64,000 nt of DNA from Oidiodendron maius Zn (taxonomy: Eukaryota > Ascomycota > Leotiomycetes > Myxotrichaceae), in assembly GCA_000827325.1 (NCBI GenBank), contig KN832894.1:1-64000 (forward strand), read 5' to 3'. Numbering within the stretch: the first letter of the stretch is position 1; the number at the start of each line of letters is the position of its first letter. Position numbers and translations under genes: made by a program. The notes under the pieces are model-generated. The model ran no database searches, was not told the origin of the DNA, and worked only from the letters and a program-made list of their open reading frames with translations. Positions 40,401 to 51,374 of this stretch are shown piece after piece.

Positions 40401-43335
40401 CTATATAAAGTATAGGCTAGTAAATACCTAGTATATTACTACTAGATAAAACTAGCCTTAACTGTTCTCTAATAACCTTAAGGGGTGTCTATAGTATAGA
40501 ACCTAGAAAGCTTCAAATATAATACTACTAATAATAAGTATTAGTAGTATAATTACCAAGTATATAATATCTATAGTTATATTAGTCAAGGAAATATTTA
40601 TAGAGTTCAAGTACTTTACTTATATATACTAGGTTTATATATATAGGTATAAATATCCCTTACCTCTATAAGTATATATCTTCTCTCCTTGATTACTTAT
40701 ACTTTATACTTATATCAAATAGTAGTAATATCAGAAGATTAAACAGTTAGCTAAAAAGAAGCAGTATACCTATAACTAAACCTACTATATAAATAATAAA
40801 GTATAATAAGAAGTAGTTATTAGCTTTTAGTAAGCCTTATACTAGAAGAGCTAGGATAGACTTAGTACTATACTTTAGTTACTCTAATATAGCTATAATA
40901 CTTATAGATAGAGATATAACTAGAAAGACCTAGACAAAAATAAAGACAAAGTAGTAGATCTAGATAATGCTCTCTACTACCTAACAGGTGTATAAACCCT
41001 AAAGACTAATAAGGATATATAGAATAGCTAGTACTATTATAGTAACTAGTATAAGTATTATAGGTAGTAGTATACCTTAAAGGATAGCTAGGAGGCCTTT
41101 AGGGAGGCTTTTTACCTATAATAGTACTAGGACTATACCTATAAGATAGGAAATCTAAGAGAGTAATCCTACTAATACTATAGAGAAGCTAAACCTAAGG
41201 ATAACTATAATAATAGTAATATAGACAATTACTATACAAGTAGTAAGCTTCTACTAACTTAACAGGATATTAGACTAGATAATATCTTTATAGATAGTAC
41301 TATACTTTAGAGTCTAGGAAGATAGAATATAGGTCTTAATAGCAAGTAGTAGTAGTAGGGTAGAGAGCTAATAATTGAACTATATAAAGACTAAGTTTAT
41401 AAACAGAAAGTCTTATAGCTATTATAGATCCTATTTAATCTCAAGACTAAGGTAAATAATCTTAGACTAGCTATAGAATATTATATCTACTCTTGCTTTA
41501 ATAAGTAGTAGAGCTAATATAGAGGTATAGAAGAGCAACTGCATTAATAGTCTATCCTCTATATATATATACCTTTACTAGAGAAATATATTTATACCTA
41601 TACCTTATAGATATAAAGGACTAGAGTTCTAGGAGACTAGTATACTCCTAACTAGTATTATCTCTACTACCTTAAGAGTCTCAATTAGCTTAGTCTAGAG
41701 ATACATTTTTATATAGATTCTCTAGTAATTATAGTTAAGTCTAATGCTTCTTATCCTCTTAAGACTCTCTCTAAAGTAATACTAGATATATTTAGAGATA
41801 AGCTAATAACTTAAGATAGATAATACTAAGATTACTATCCCCTTGGTTTATATAGTAGTAAGTATAGCCTAGAATCAAGTATAGCTCTAAAGTTTAAACT
41901 AGAGTATATAATAGATAAAAGCTATAATATATACTATAACAAGAAAATAAATCTAGTACTAGCTAGTATATAAGAGGCTAATATTAGTAAAGCCTAGCTA
42001 GTCTAGTTCCCTTACCCTGCTAGGTATATCCCTTCCTTAGATAAGGTTAACTAGAAGGAGGATAAATAGTACTATTAAGGCTAGTAGAAGGAATATCCTT
42101 AGTATTATATATATATAGCAATCAAACAGATAGTTTTCGAACCTCAAAATCTACTATAGATCGGGGTCTAGTATAGAGTAAAGGAGCATTCATAGCCAGA
42201 ATATAGTAGTCTATCTCCTTAATACTATATATAGATATAACCCTAACTAACTATCTCTTAGTTTCTAGTACTACCTTAAAAGAGAGAGGCTTACTATTCT
42301 TAAAGGAACTTAGATTTAAGACTAGTATTAATACTAATAACAAGTATATAGAGTACTACTAATAATACTAGTAATAAAAGGAATATAAGTAGAGACTTAC
42401 CTTAAGTATTCTAAGCCTAATCTCTAGTCTTTATTATATCAGTAGTAGATAATACTATTATAAGATAGATTAATAGAACTATAAAGTATAGTATTTCCAA
42501 GGAAAGTATAGATAATACTAAAGTATAAACTAACTATAATATCTCTTTTATAGTAGCTATCTAGATTCTGCTAGTTATCTATATTCTCTCTTTAACTATA
42601 GACTCCTCCTTTTATCTAAATCAAGACCTCTATAGTAGCTCCTATACCTTACTTTAGTGTTTATACTAAGTGCTTTACTAAGCCTATAACTACAATTTAT
42701 ATCTTAAGGGACTAAGGAACAAGGTCCTTATAGACCTTCTTAAGTATATTAAGCTTCCTGGTAGTATTAGTGGTTATACTATATATTATAAGATCAGAAG
42801 CACTCTTAATAATATATAAGTTCATACCTATATTTGTCCTAGACTATTCTAAGCAGATCTATACTTCTAATACAATTAGTAGAAGTCTAAAATATTAAGG
42901 GTACTAAAGGTACTATTAATATTCATTAATAGTAGCTTACTATTAAACAATCCTGATATTCGTTTAAATCAATTAGTCAGTTAGGCTATAAATTAGTAGA
43001 AAGTATATATATCCCTAAGTATTTATATATCTATAAGTATATTTCTAACCTTCTAGCCTATAAGCTTTAGATTATAGTTCTAGGATACCCTTACAAGTAG
43101 GTCTAGAAGCTCTAGATTAGTCTGGTTTAGGTTATTAAACCCTAGGATTGTCAACAAGCTAGTATCTATTACCTAGGTCTTAACTGTAGCTATAAAGGCT
43201 ATTGTATTTAATAGAGCAGATACTATTAAGTTAGGCTTAACTTCTAGTTAAAAGAAATCCTTATCTAGCTTATTAGGACTTAATAAATCATTATAGAAAA
43301 TATCCTAGTCTTCCTAAAGACTATCTATTAGAATC
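28481..43335. repeat. RIP-destroyed A+T-rich block (15 kb) up to sharp border
   Basis: The dinucleotide depletion continues with no intact gene. The part from about 34900 to 36100 is milder (it keeps CA, CG and GATC sites), and a frame near 34956-35210 reads plausibly as protein with few stops, but I cannot assign it. The block ends abruptly near 43335, after which CG, CA and TG return to normal frequency. Confidence 0.85.
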
Positions 43336-43345
43336 TATCTGTTGA

Positions 43346-43400
43346 CGGAAACCCCACTGTATTTAGTATAGTTCCCCCGCTGTTTTAAGGGGGGTTTCCG
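43346..43400. repeat. Hairpin at the A+T-rich/gene-rich border
   Basis: Perfect 10-base arms CGGAAACCCC (43346-43355) and GGGGTTTCCG (43391-43400) are separated by 35 bases. They lie exactly where RIP-type DNA ends and about 420 bp upstream of the recombinase gene, so they are candidate terminal structure of the mobile element (inference). A chance foldback or a fragment of another element is also possible. Confidence 0.5.
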
Positions 43401-43429
43401 CCACAGTTAAATTCGCTTAACAATTGCGC

Positions 43430-43441
43430 TTACTATATACA
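43430..43441. other. TTAC(N7)A match near border (candidate Starship target site)
   Basis: The bases TTAC, seven of any kind, then A occur about 390 bp upstream of the captain-like gene. TTAC(N7)A is the reported target consensus of the Starship recombinase HhpA. The motif is short and expected by chance in A+T-rich DNA, so this is only a candidate junction. Confidence 0.2.
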
Positions 43442-43818
43442 GCCTAGTTGTTTGCCGCCTTAAACTCTATAAATACGATATATATACTTCCTAAATAGTT
43501 AATAACAAGCAGAACAGCAAAAATGCTAGAATAGCATCCTTCTATTATAGGCTCTGAAGTCAGCCTATAGATACTAAGCTCCACTTAAGTATATATAATC
43601 ACTGTCCTGCCCTGCATATTCTCGATCTATACTTTTCCTCCTTTTAGAACACGCTGTCTAATTAAATACAATTCAACACTCTATGCGCTATTAACAGTGC
43701 TGCGACTGTATGCTAACGTGATCTTAGTTTTCGCTCTTCTATAAAGACGCCCCTTGTTCTGGCTGTCGTCAGTAACCTTTCAGGAGATGATACATACACT
43801 CTATAGATCAGCAGCAGA

Positions 43819-46299
43819 TTGCCTCCAATGGCCTATTTACAACAAGGTCGGGTCCAGTCACAGGCTTCCAATCGATATCGGGGAGAATACGCGCCTAGAT
43901 ACGATATTACAAGTTGTATGCCGCGTAAGCGGGGCCGGGAGTCTGAGCAGAACAGCGATGTCGAAAGCTATAGTGATACCGATAAGCCTTACGATAGCGA
44001 CTCTGGATCTGAGTTTGATGGAGTGTCTACAACAGAAGAGGTCCTTGAAAATATCTCCAGTGTGGGTGCGGAATTTCGTCAAATAATTCAGAAGCATAAG
44101 GAAAAAGGCCCTTGCAAAGCCAACCATGCAGAGAAGACTCAGATATCAATTGAGACAGGGAAGGCCTATTTCGAAGAGTATGTCTCTGTAGACTAATATA
44201 CATCAAGTGTGCTAACTTTCTTGTGCCAGGTTCTGTGCTATACTTAGGGCGAATTCGGATAAGGCCCTTAAGAAGTGTAAAGTGGAATTTATTAAGGGTT
44301 TCCTAGAGTGGCGGGTTAAATTTTCCCGTATCAAGAAGGAGTCGACTATCCAGACGTACTGGAAAATTCACAGCATGGTCTATGCAGATCACGCGAGCCG
44401 TAAGATGGACGACGGTATTCTATTCGATATCCGAAATGTAAGTGCCGGATTTCCGGTCTGTCGTGAAGGGACTAATCGCATGGCAGTGGATCCCTACATA
44501 CCTAACGCCAACATATGAGCTCGATACTTCTGAGAAGGAGAAGACCAGCATATACATAGACGAGCTCCAGATATATATCTATAATCATTGGGTACGCGAT
44601 ACACATGTACTTCCTCACGAGCGATTCCGGGTTCAGCTGCCATTCTTCCTGCTCCTTAGCCTCGCAATGGCTGCACGGCCAGAGTCACTTCAAGGGGTGC
44701 TATATGAGAATGTTGGACTGAGCCTGGTTCGCAGCGAGGGCGGACCCAAGCTCGTGATGACGGTCCGCCTACAAAAAATCAAGCGGTCCGGAGGAGTGTC
44801 TCGACCGTAAGTCTTACCCCAGCTACGCGGCGGCAGGCTAAGCGTTGTAGAGTAGAGCATTCATTTACTGAAGGGGCTGATCTCCCGATATGTGTTGTCC
44901 TCTTACTACTGACTATAGCCTTCGCAGATAATGCGTTCGAAGCAGATATTTCGACTTCCGAGCAGATCTACAGCCTAGTCATCCCTCCGAGGAAGAACCG
45001 CCTGAGAATTAACTGGAAACAAAAGTGGAAGGACCGACCCATGGTCCGCGATATTGAGCGCGCTCCAGATGGCAGCGTAAGGATTTCTGATACCAAACCC
45101 CTAGATCTTCAAAAATATCGCAAGCAATTTAAGCACCTGGGCCGGCTGTGTGGCGACGAGAAACTCCCAGAGCCATATGATTTGCGACGCGCCGGAGGGA
45201 AAGCGGTTACTGGTATGTATGGAACCCTCTTGCCCCTAAAGAGAGAACTAAGCCGGGTAAACTACTAGAGGCCTTCACTGCCGAAGAGTGCAATCAGATT
45301 ATGTCACAAAGGAGCAGGAGTACCTATCAACGCTATTACATGCCAGTCCACCTCAACCAGCACGTTCAAGCGGTGGTTTTTGGGATGGTAGAGCAGAAAG
45401 ACATGGTGCGAATTGTGGGTCAGCGGGACCGCGACGCGAAGGCCCCTAAATGCTTTGGCGATCTGAGCAAGGCGCAAAAGGCTGCTATAATCAACGACAC
45501 TACGTTGCTAGGGTTCCAAAACGAGCGGGACAATTGCAAAGAGCAGATATACGCCTTAGGCTTCGATAAGATACTCGATGCAACAGGGAAGACCGAATGG
45601 TATAACAAGTACATCAAGGCAAATGCCCGACTCAATGCCAAGAAAGCCATCCTCAAAGAACGGGCCCTAAATATCACGATTGCTGAATACCATAAGAATG
45701 TCGATACTATTGAGATCAACAATCAGCTAAAAGGCATTATGCCAAACGATGACGATATCCTTAATCCTCCAAGTCTTAAATACGAGCTTGAAGACCGAGC
45801 TATGGCGGCACGATTGCTATATCAGTCTATTGAGGGCGTCGAGGCCAAGGATATCTTCTGTCAGCGGAATGATCTTATCAAGTGCCTGACAAGACTGTGT
45901 GGAGCACGCGAAAGCCCTCGCTGGTACCGGTCGACAGGGAACGCCAATGCGATTGAAATCATCGAGAAGAAGCCCCGACTTGAGCTTGAAGGTCTTGATA
46001 ACGGCTTAGCCACTCGTGAGCTCCCGGAGAAAACCCTCTGCTGCGGTTACTGCTGGTATAGCAAGGAAAACATTGGATCGAAGAACCGGTATCATGTGTA
46101 TCCCCGTATCGATAATCTCGAGAAGCATGTTGAACGCTTGCACTTCAAACGTCTAAGGGTTGGTGAACTACTCGGTTGCCCCTATCCGGATTGCCTTGCA
46201 GCCTTCGGATCCTCAAAGCCATATATGAACCATGCAGAACGTACGCACCGCCTCCGAGAGGTCGCTCTAGTCATCCGAGGATTTTCACACAAGCATTAA
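43819..46299 (+). CDS. DUF3435 tyrosine recombinase, Starship captain-like, intact
   Basis: Five exons (43819-44177, 44230-44437, 44487-44806, 44851-45212, 45269-46299) join in frame to 759 residues. The four introns are 44-56 bp, three with GTATGT/GTAAGT donors and visible branch points. The third intron (44807-44850) is the least certain. Diagnostic DUF3435 blocks are FIKGFLEWRVKFSRIKKES, WIPTYLTPTYELDTSEKEK and HWVRDTHVLPHERFRVQL. Putative catalytic residues are R253 (AARPESL), R408/R409 (YDLRRAGGK) and the YYMP tyrosine near 439/440. The C-terminus carries two Cys/His clusters (about 674-708 and 720-743; the second is C-x4-C-x12-H-x4-H). The N-terminus has a basic PRKRGRE patch followed by an acidic stretch. 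Family members excise and integrate Starship elements and lie at the element's 5' end, reading inward. No stop or frameshift is seen, and RIP has spared it. A start at 43918 is possible. Confidence 0.88.
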
Positions 46300-47302
46300 G
46301 AGATGATAATTATATACTATATGCAAGCTACTATATCACTCTCCAACATGCCTAAGAATGCAGTGAAACCTTCAGCCACCTGCCACGTTCCCTGTATTCC
46401 GTATGCCACTATTGACGAGCTGGGCACTTCTGAAGCACTTCCACTTCAGATATGATAGCGAAGTTGAGAAGAATATCAGGTGGCGTAAAGAGAGGTATGT
46501 TGGTTGTAGCCGCCGATCAAGGAGAAGCCTAGGAGAATGAATAAAACAGACTCCTGCCTCTTGGAGAGTGCGAAAGCCGAGGAGGAAGAGGCATATTGAA
46601 AATTGATGTTGCCTAAATCTCTTATGCAGTGTAAAGTAAAGAAGAAATACTATTCAAGCTCTTGATTTTATCTCCTAATTGGGCTCAAAAATAGCTCTTA
46701 TCAGGCTTTCGCAAGAAGCGATCTGCTCCAAGCCTCGTTTATAATATAGACAGCTCCAGTTACGATGAACACTATTTGGATCTTACTTATTTAGTAGATG
46801 ACTTATTTTAGCCAAAACCTGTTTAGTGTCATTGGCGGATCCTCTTTAGGTGAATGGCCGAATAAGGTTAGTAGTTTTAAACTCTGATTAAACTAGCTTA
46901 ATATGCCTAAATGTAAGGGCATTTTTGAGGGGCCTATTTAGGAGCATATATTACCTTGTACATCTTTATAAGCTCCTGTTACAGCAATACTTAAGCTAGC
47001 AATGTATGCTCCTATTGCAGCTAATTATATCCTACTGCAGGGCTATTAGTAGATTCTAAAGTGCCTAGATTGGTTACAACTTATCCAGGGCTCTTGACTA
47101 GTTTAGCTGATGTATCATCAGAATTGACTGTCAAGATGCCAATTAAAGACTGGCGCAAAGGGTAGGTTGCAGCCCAACAAGATTCCTACATACAAGGACC
47201 CACAAGTAAGCTACTCGAGCGATTGACTGCCGTTCACTTGATTCAGTAATATAGAAATCTCATGCTAGCAGCAATCTCTAAGAACAAGAATTATTTAAAC
47301 AA
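46300..47302. other. Intergenic, 1 kb, nothing recognised
   Basis: Composition is moderately A+T-rich but not RIP-like. No supported reading frame, repeat array or RNA gene is seen. A short CCTATTTAGG motif at about 46943 matches motifs found elsewhere in the gene-rich part. The last 300 bases presumably hold the chitinase-like gene's promoter. Confidence 0.4.
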
Positions 47303-48930
47303 ATGATGTTTTGGAGACATATCATCTTAGCACTAGCTGCCTACCGCGCGTCGTCTTCTCTCACGCCGCCGCTGCCCACGGAGTCCCGAAGGCTATGTCA
47401 AGAAGATACAAGCGGCGGCTACCGTACAGTTGCATACTATGTTAACTGGTCTGTCTTCCATCTACTGCCTTTTAAGCATACACTAACATTGAAAGGGCTA
47501 TATATGAGAGGCAATTCTTTCCTCAAGATCTTCCTGCAGACAAGCTTACGCATGTTCTCTACGCCTTTGCTAATATCAATCCTGATACAGGAGAAGTGTG
47601 AGTTGATTAATTACAAGATAGAAGTCTAGACTGACGTTGGAGTAGTTATTTATCTGATCTATGGGCGGACACTCAGGCACTTCTAGCTGGAGACTCTTCG
47701 AATGGTACTGGCAAGGCCCTCCATGGTTGCCTAGAACAACTATACATTTTGAAAAAGCAAAATAGGAACCTCAAAGTCCTGCTCTCGATAGGCGGCGCGA
47801 CGTACTCTTCGAACTTTGCACAGCCTGCATCTACACCTTCTGGCCGCTCCAAATTTGCTTCTTCTGCCGTCTCACTCGTCCAAGAGCTTGGACTTGACGG
47901 GATTGACATTAACTGGGAAAATATCGCTGGAGATATTCAAGCTGAAAACTTCGTGACTTTGCTTCAAGAGGTTAGAAATGCTCTTGATGCATCTAGCGCC
48001 TCACTAATTCCGCGATATAACTTTACTCTGACAGCCGCATGCCCTGCTGGCCCCTCGAGTTATGAAGTCCTCCAGCTCCATGAGATGGACCAATATATTG
48101 ATTTCTGGAATCTTATGGCGTACGACTATGCCGGACCCTGGAGCACGGTGACCAGTCACCAGGCAAACCTTTTCTTTACAGATGCAGAGTCAACGCCTTT
48201 TAGCACTCAGTCTGCAGTTGAGTACTACCTCTCGCAAGGAATCCCTGCAAGTAAAATCGTACTTGGGATGCCTGTGTATGGTCGCGCATTCGATCATTCG
48301 AAAGGCATTGGGACCCCCTTTAGTGGAGTTGGAAAAGGCACATGGGAGGCTGGTATCTACGATTTCAAAAAGCTCCCTCTGCCTGGGGCCGTTGAGACGT
48401 TTGATAATAAGTCTGGAGCGAGTTACAGTTATGACAGTACGAACCAAGAGCTTATAAGCTATGATACCGTGGAAGCGGCAAAGCGGAAAGCAGCGTGGAT
48501 TCAACAATTGGGACTTGGTGGTGGCATGTGGTGGGAAGCCAGTGCGGACGAGCAGGGAGACAGCAGTCTGATCCAGAATGTGGTGGCCGCCTTCGGAGGG
48601 GATCCCAACCTTCAGAATTCCTCAAACCTACTATACTATCCAAACTCAACGTACGAAAATATCATGCCCAGATGCGTCTCCGCGACAGTATCCACAGCCA
48701 TGGCAGCCACGACAGCCGCCATTAACTCTTACACGGCAGATTATAGCACCAGCCTAACACTGGTCGCAATTTCTAACGGCGGTTTTAGCCCAAAACCTCT
48801 ACAGACTATAACTGAGATCACAGTGTATATACAGCCTGCTGCGGTCTGCATAACCACGCCAGGTGGAGGAGGGACTTGTAGCTACACTACATATACATCT
48901 ACAATGATTGCGACGGTCACTCTGAGCTAG
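47303..48930 (+). CDS. Secreted GH18 chitinase-like protein with catalytic Asp replaced by Asn
   Basis: Exons 47303-47448, 47496-47597 and 47646-48930 join to 510 residues. The introns are 47 and 48 bp with CTAAC/CTGAC branch sites; the first has an unusual GTCTGT donor. A signal peptide (about residues 1-19) precedes the GH18 barrel: [20 protein letters not shown], then [13 protein letters not shown] (SxGG, 130-133), then the catalytic strand DGIDINWE (167-174), then MAYDYAG (about 240-246). The family signature is DxxDxDxE. Here the third Asp, which positions the substrate N-acetyl group, is Asn172, while the acid Glu174 is kept. Strongly reduced hydrolysis or a chitin-binding role is plausible (inference). 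The last 100 or so residues are a Ser/Thr-rich tail. It lies about 1 kb downstream of the recombinase and on the same strand. There is no LysM or other binding module. Confidence 0.85.
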
Positions 48931-49123
48931 ATAACCCTAAAGGCGCACATATTTCGAAACTTTAAATAGAGATAAACATCCAGGAATCCAAGCCTCTAGA
49001 ATAACATTCATCATCCTTCAGACTGATATAATTTGCTAGCCATAAGTCTATATGCAATATGCTCTGCATGAAGTTGGAGACTTATTTAACATCTAGGTTA
49101 CATGAGCTTCAACCAAAACCTTG

Positions 49124-49744
49124 CTATATCATCTGTACATGACTCCTAATGACTAGATCTATTTCCTCCTTAGTCATACTTGCAAAACAAGGCTCATACG
49201 CGACTTCATCATGGCTAATGGCTGACTTCCGTGATATTGGCTTCTGTATTCGGCGATAGACGTTGCCCCTTTTGTCTACACCTCCAAAAACAGCCTCGCC
49301 TCTTTCTGAGTTCCCTAAGACAAGACGTGGGGCGGATGACGCCACAGGTGGAACAGACGAAGGTTCCAGGTGCGTCGTTGGTGTGGCTATGTGGCCCATA
49401 AGATCGAGGCCATCCTCGTACTGCAGAAGGAAATCACGGTCGGCTTGAAGTTTCTGCTGTATTTGACGAATGCTTAGAGTTAGTTTCTCAAGTTCCTCCT
49501 CAAATTCCTTTTGGTCCTGTCGAAATTGATCGCGATCTAATTGGAGGCGCTGTTGCTCCTGATCAAGTCTCTTGAGTTTAATATCAATAGTCATTTCTGT
49601 CAATTCTAGGATTTTGCGTTCTGAGCGGAAGTACTGCTTATAGTACTTAACAGTCTGCATGACTTGTTGGTATTTTTCCGCGAAAGAACTGCTGTTATCT
49701 CTGTTCTGTAGACTCAGATCGCTTCCGTGATTCTCCGAGTCCAT
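49124..49744 (-). CDS. Coiled-coil protein of unknown function (206 aa)
   Basis: This is an uninterrupted frame with normal codon use. Residues about 25-118 are strongly helical and charged, rich in Glu, Gln, Lys and Arg with heptad-like hydrophobics (RLDQEQQRLQLDRDQFRQDQ and following), so a coiled coil is likely. The N-terminus is Ser/Asn-rich and the C-terminal third is Pro/Ser-rich then basic (VYRRIQKPISRKS). No signal peptide or membrane segment is seen. I do not recognise the family. It lies tail to tail with the chitinase-like gene. Nothing in the sequence indicates a partner, though a coiled coil suggests oligomerisation. Confidence 0.55.
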   Translation of the reverse strand: MDSENHGSDLSLQNRDNSSSFAEKYQQVMQTVKYYKQYFRSERKILELTEMTIDIKLKRLDQEQQRLQLDRDQFRQDQKEFEEELEKLTLSIRQIQQKLQADRDFLLQYEDGLDLMGHIATPTTHLEPSSVPPVASSAPRLVLGNSERGEAVFGGVDKRGNVYRRIQKPISRKSAISHDEVAYEPCFASMTKEEIDLVIRSHVQMI

Positions 49745-49851
49745 GGCGAGAGAACACTAGTCCACCTGATTGGACTTGTATACTAAAGATGTGGTAGGTG
49801 GTGAAAGATACTAAATGCTATAATGTATTTTATAGAATCTCCCTAGGAAGG

Positions 49852-50095
49852 TATTCCCAACTGGGCTATTCCTAAATAGGATCTTCCTAAACAAGATATT
49901 CCTAAATAAGTATAAAGTCAGGGTTTTCGATATATTTGCACTGAAGTCACCCCGGTCATCTAAGGAGTAAGGTATAAATAGTAATAACACATTACTGTCA
50001 AGCCTTCAGATTCGCTTGTCGATTTCTTCCGATCACTAGTGTCAATTTCTTCCTAATGAGGTTATTCCTCAGCAAGCGCTTCCTAAACAAGCAGA
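49852..50095. repeat. Short 15-bp degenerate repeats (TTCCTAAACAAG family)
   Basis: Runs of about 15-base units such as TATTCCTAAATAGGA, TCTTCCTAAACAAGA and TATTCCTAAATAAGT occur at 49869-49915. A second short run is near 50046-50090. The units share a CCTAAATAGG/CCTAATTAGG-like core with repeats at 54699-54752 and 57031-57137. Role unknown. Confidence 0.5.
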
Positions 50096-50279
50096 GTAGA
50101 TCACAGATGCTGGTTTCTGTCAAGTAGCCACAGACGGAACTGGCCTATTCCCACCACCATACCTAGTCTGCAAGGCCGTAACTTTAGAGAATGGGTTATG
50201 TCAGTAATATGACAATCACCAGGGATAGAATCGATAGCGACAGCGAGTATTCCATTTATGGTGGGCTGACGAATCAATT

Positions 50280-50990
50280 AATAGCGACTGGTCCTAGCAT
50301 AGCGACAGGTCGTGATACAATCTTAGATCCACCAATAGCGACTGGTCTCAGCGTAGTGACTGGTCTTCACATGGCGACTAATCGAGCTGTCGCACTTTCG
50401 CGGCCAAATTTGGTGACTGGTCTTGGCATGGCGACTAGTCTACATGCGTAGACCAGTCGCCGTGATACGATCTTGGCCAATAGCGACTGGTCCTAGTGTA
50501 GCGACTGGTCTTCACATTAAGAACAGTCGCATAGCTTTCGCGGCCAAATTTGGCGACCGGTCTGCATGTAGCGACTAGTCTACGTGCGTAGACCACTCGC
50601 CGTGCGCGTATAGACCAGTCGCCGTGCGCGTGTAGACCAGTCGCCGTGCGCGTATAGACCAGTCGCTACATGCAGACCAGTCAGTGTGCGTAGACCAGTC
50701 GCTACATGCAGACCAGTCAGTGTGCGTAGACCAGTCGCCGCGTGCAGACCAGTCAGTGTGCATAGACCAGTCGCCGCGTGCAGACAGTCGCCGCGTGCAG
50801 ACCAGTCGCCGCGTGCAGACCAGTCGCTATGTGCACTTCTGACCCGTTGAGACTGGTCGTTGCATGCAGACCAGTCGCCATGCGTAGACCAGTCGCTATG
50901 TGCACTTCTAAGACCCGTTGAGACTAGTCATTACATGAAGACTAGTCGCCAAATTCTGGTCTCAATGTGGGAACATTTGTAGCATGCGAC
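50280..50990. repeat. Minisatellite built on GCGACTGGTC / GACCAGTCGC
   Basis: The left part carries GCGACTGGTC and variants. It consists of two higher-order units of 150 bp (50311-50460) and 140 bp (50461-50600), both starting CGTGATAC.ATCTT. Each unit ends in a 30-base near-palindrome (50431-50460 and 50571-50600): GCGACTAGTCTAC, a 4-base loop, then its near-complement. To the right (50590-50900) the motif appears in the opposite sense, GACCAGTCGC, in head-to-tail units of about 18-22 bp. Units then decay until about 50990. Open frames here (50191-50451 plus, 50575-50763 minus) encode only repetitive peptides and are probably not genes. Confidence 0.85.
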
Positions 50991-51374
50991 TAGTCTCGAT
51001 GTCAAGAGCAGTCGCCGCATTTCATGTTGTAGTGCAATGAAATCCTTAGAATCGATATTATTGAGCGAAGAGGTGTATTGTTACGCAAACGTGAGGCTAA
51101 TTAAGGGTAGGTAAGGATTGGCTTGTCGAAAAACGTGAGAGAATTATTTTCAGAGTATTTTAAGAGAGAATGGCAGTTGGGTTATAGGTTATAGTATCAA
51201 TTTGCGCCTTCCTTTTGTTTACGTGGTATGGTCTAGCGCACTTTTTACGGGCAGGGGCAATTGTATATAAAAATAGGCTTGCGTATAGCATTTTTGTCTC
51301 AATTTTTAAACTCAGTCCTTGGGTAACAGAAAGACGGTTAGGGTATGCGACTCTAATCCCTTTTAGACAGGATA
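50991..51374. other. Intergenic, no gene recognised
   Basis: Overlapping frames of 65-78 codons exist on both strands (51160-51412) but lack family resemblance. The stretch overlaps the 3' end and downstream flank of the minus-strand pseudokinase gene, so it is best read as terminator or flanking DNA. Confidence 0.4.

Noticed and set aside
43754-44086. Alternative 110-codon frame overlapping the recombinase start
   Set aside because: The other frame carries the family's N-terminal features and splices in phase into the DUF3435 blocks; this one does not.
50191-50763. Frames encoding IATG- and TDWSA-type repeat peptides
   Set aside because: They are by-products of the minisatellite, occur on both strands and have no non-repetitive domain.
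50280-50990. CRISPR-like array
   Set aside because: Units lack constant-length unique spacers, orientation inverts within the array, and the DNA is fungal. It is a minisatellite.
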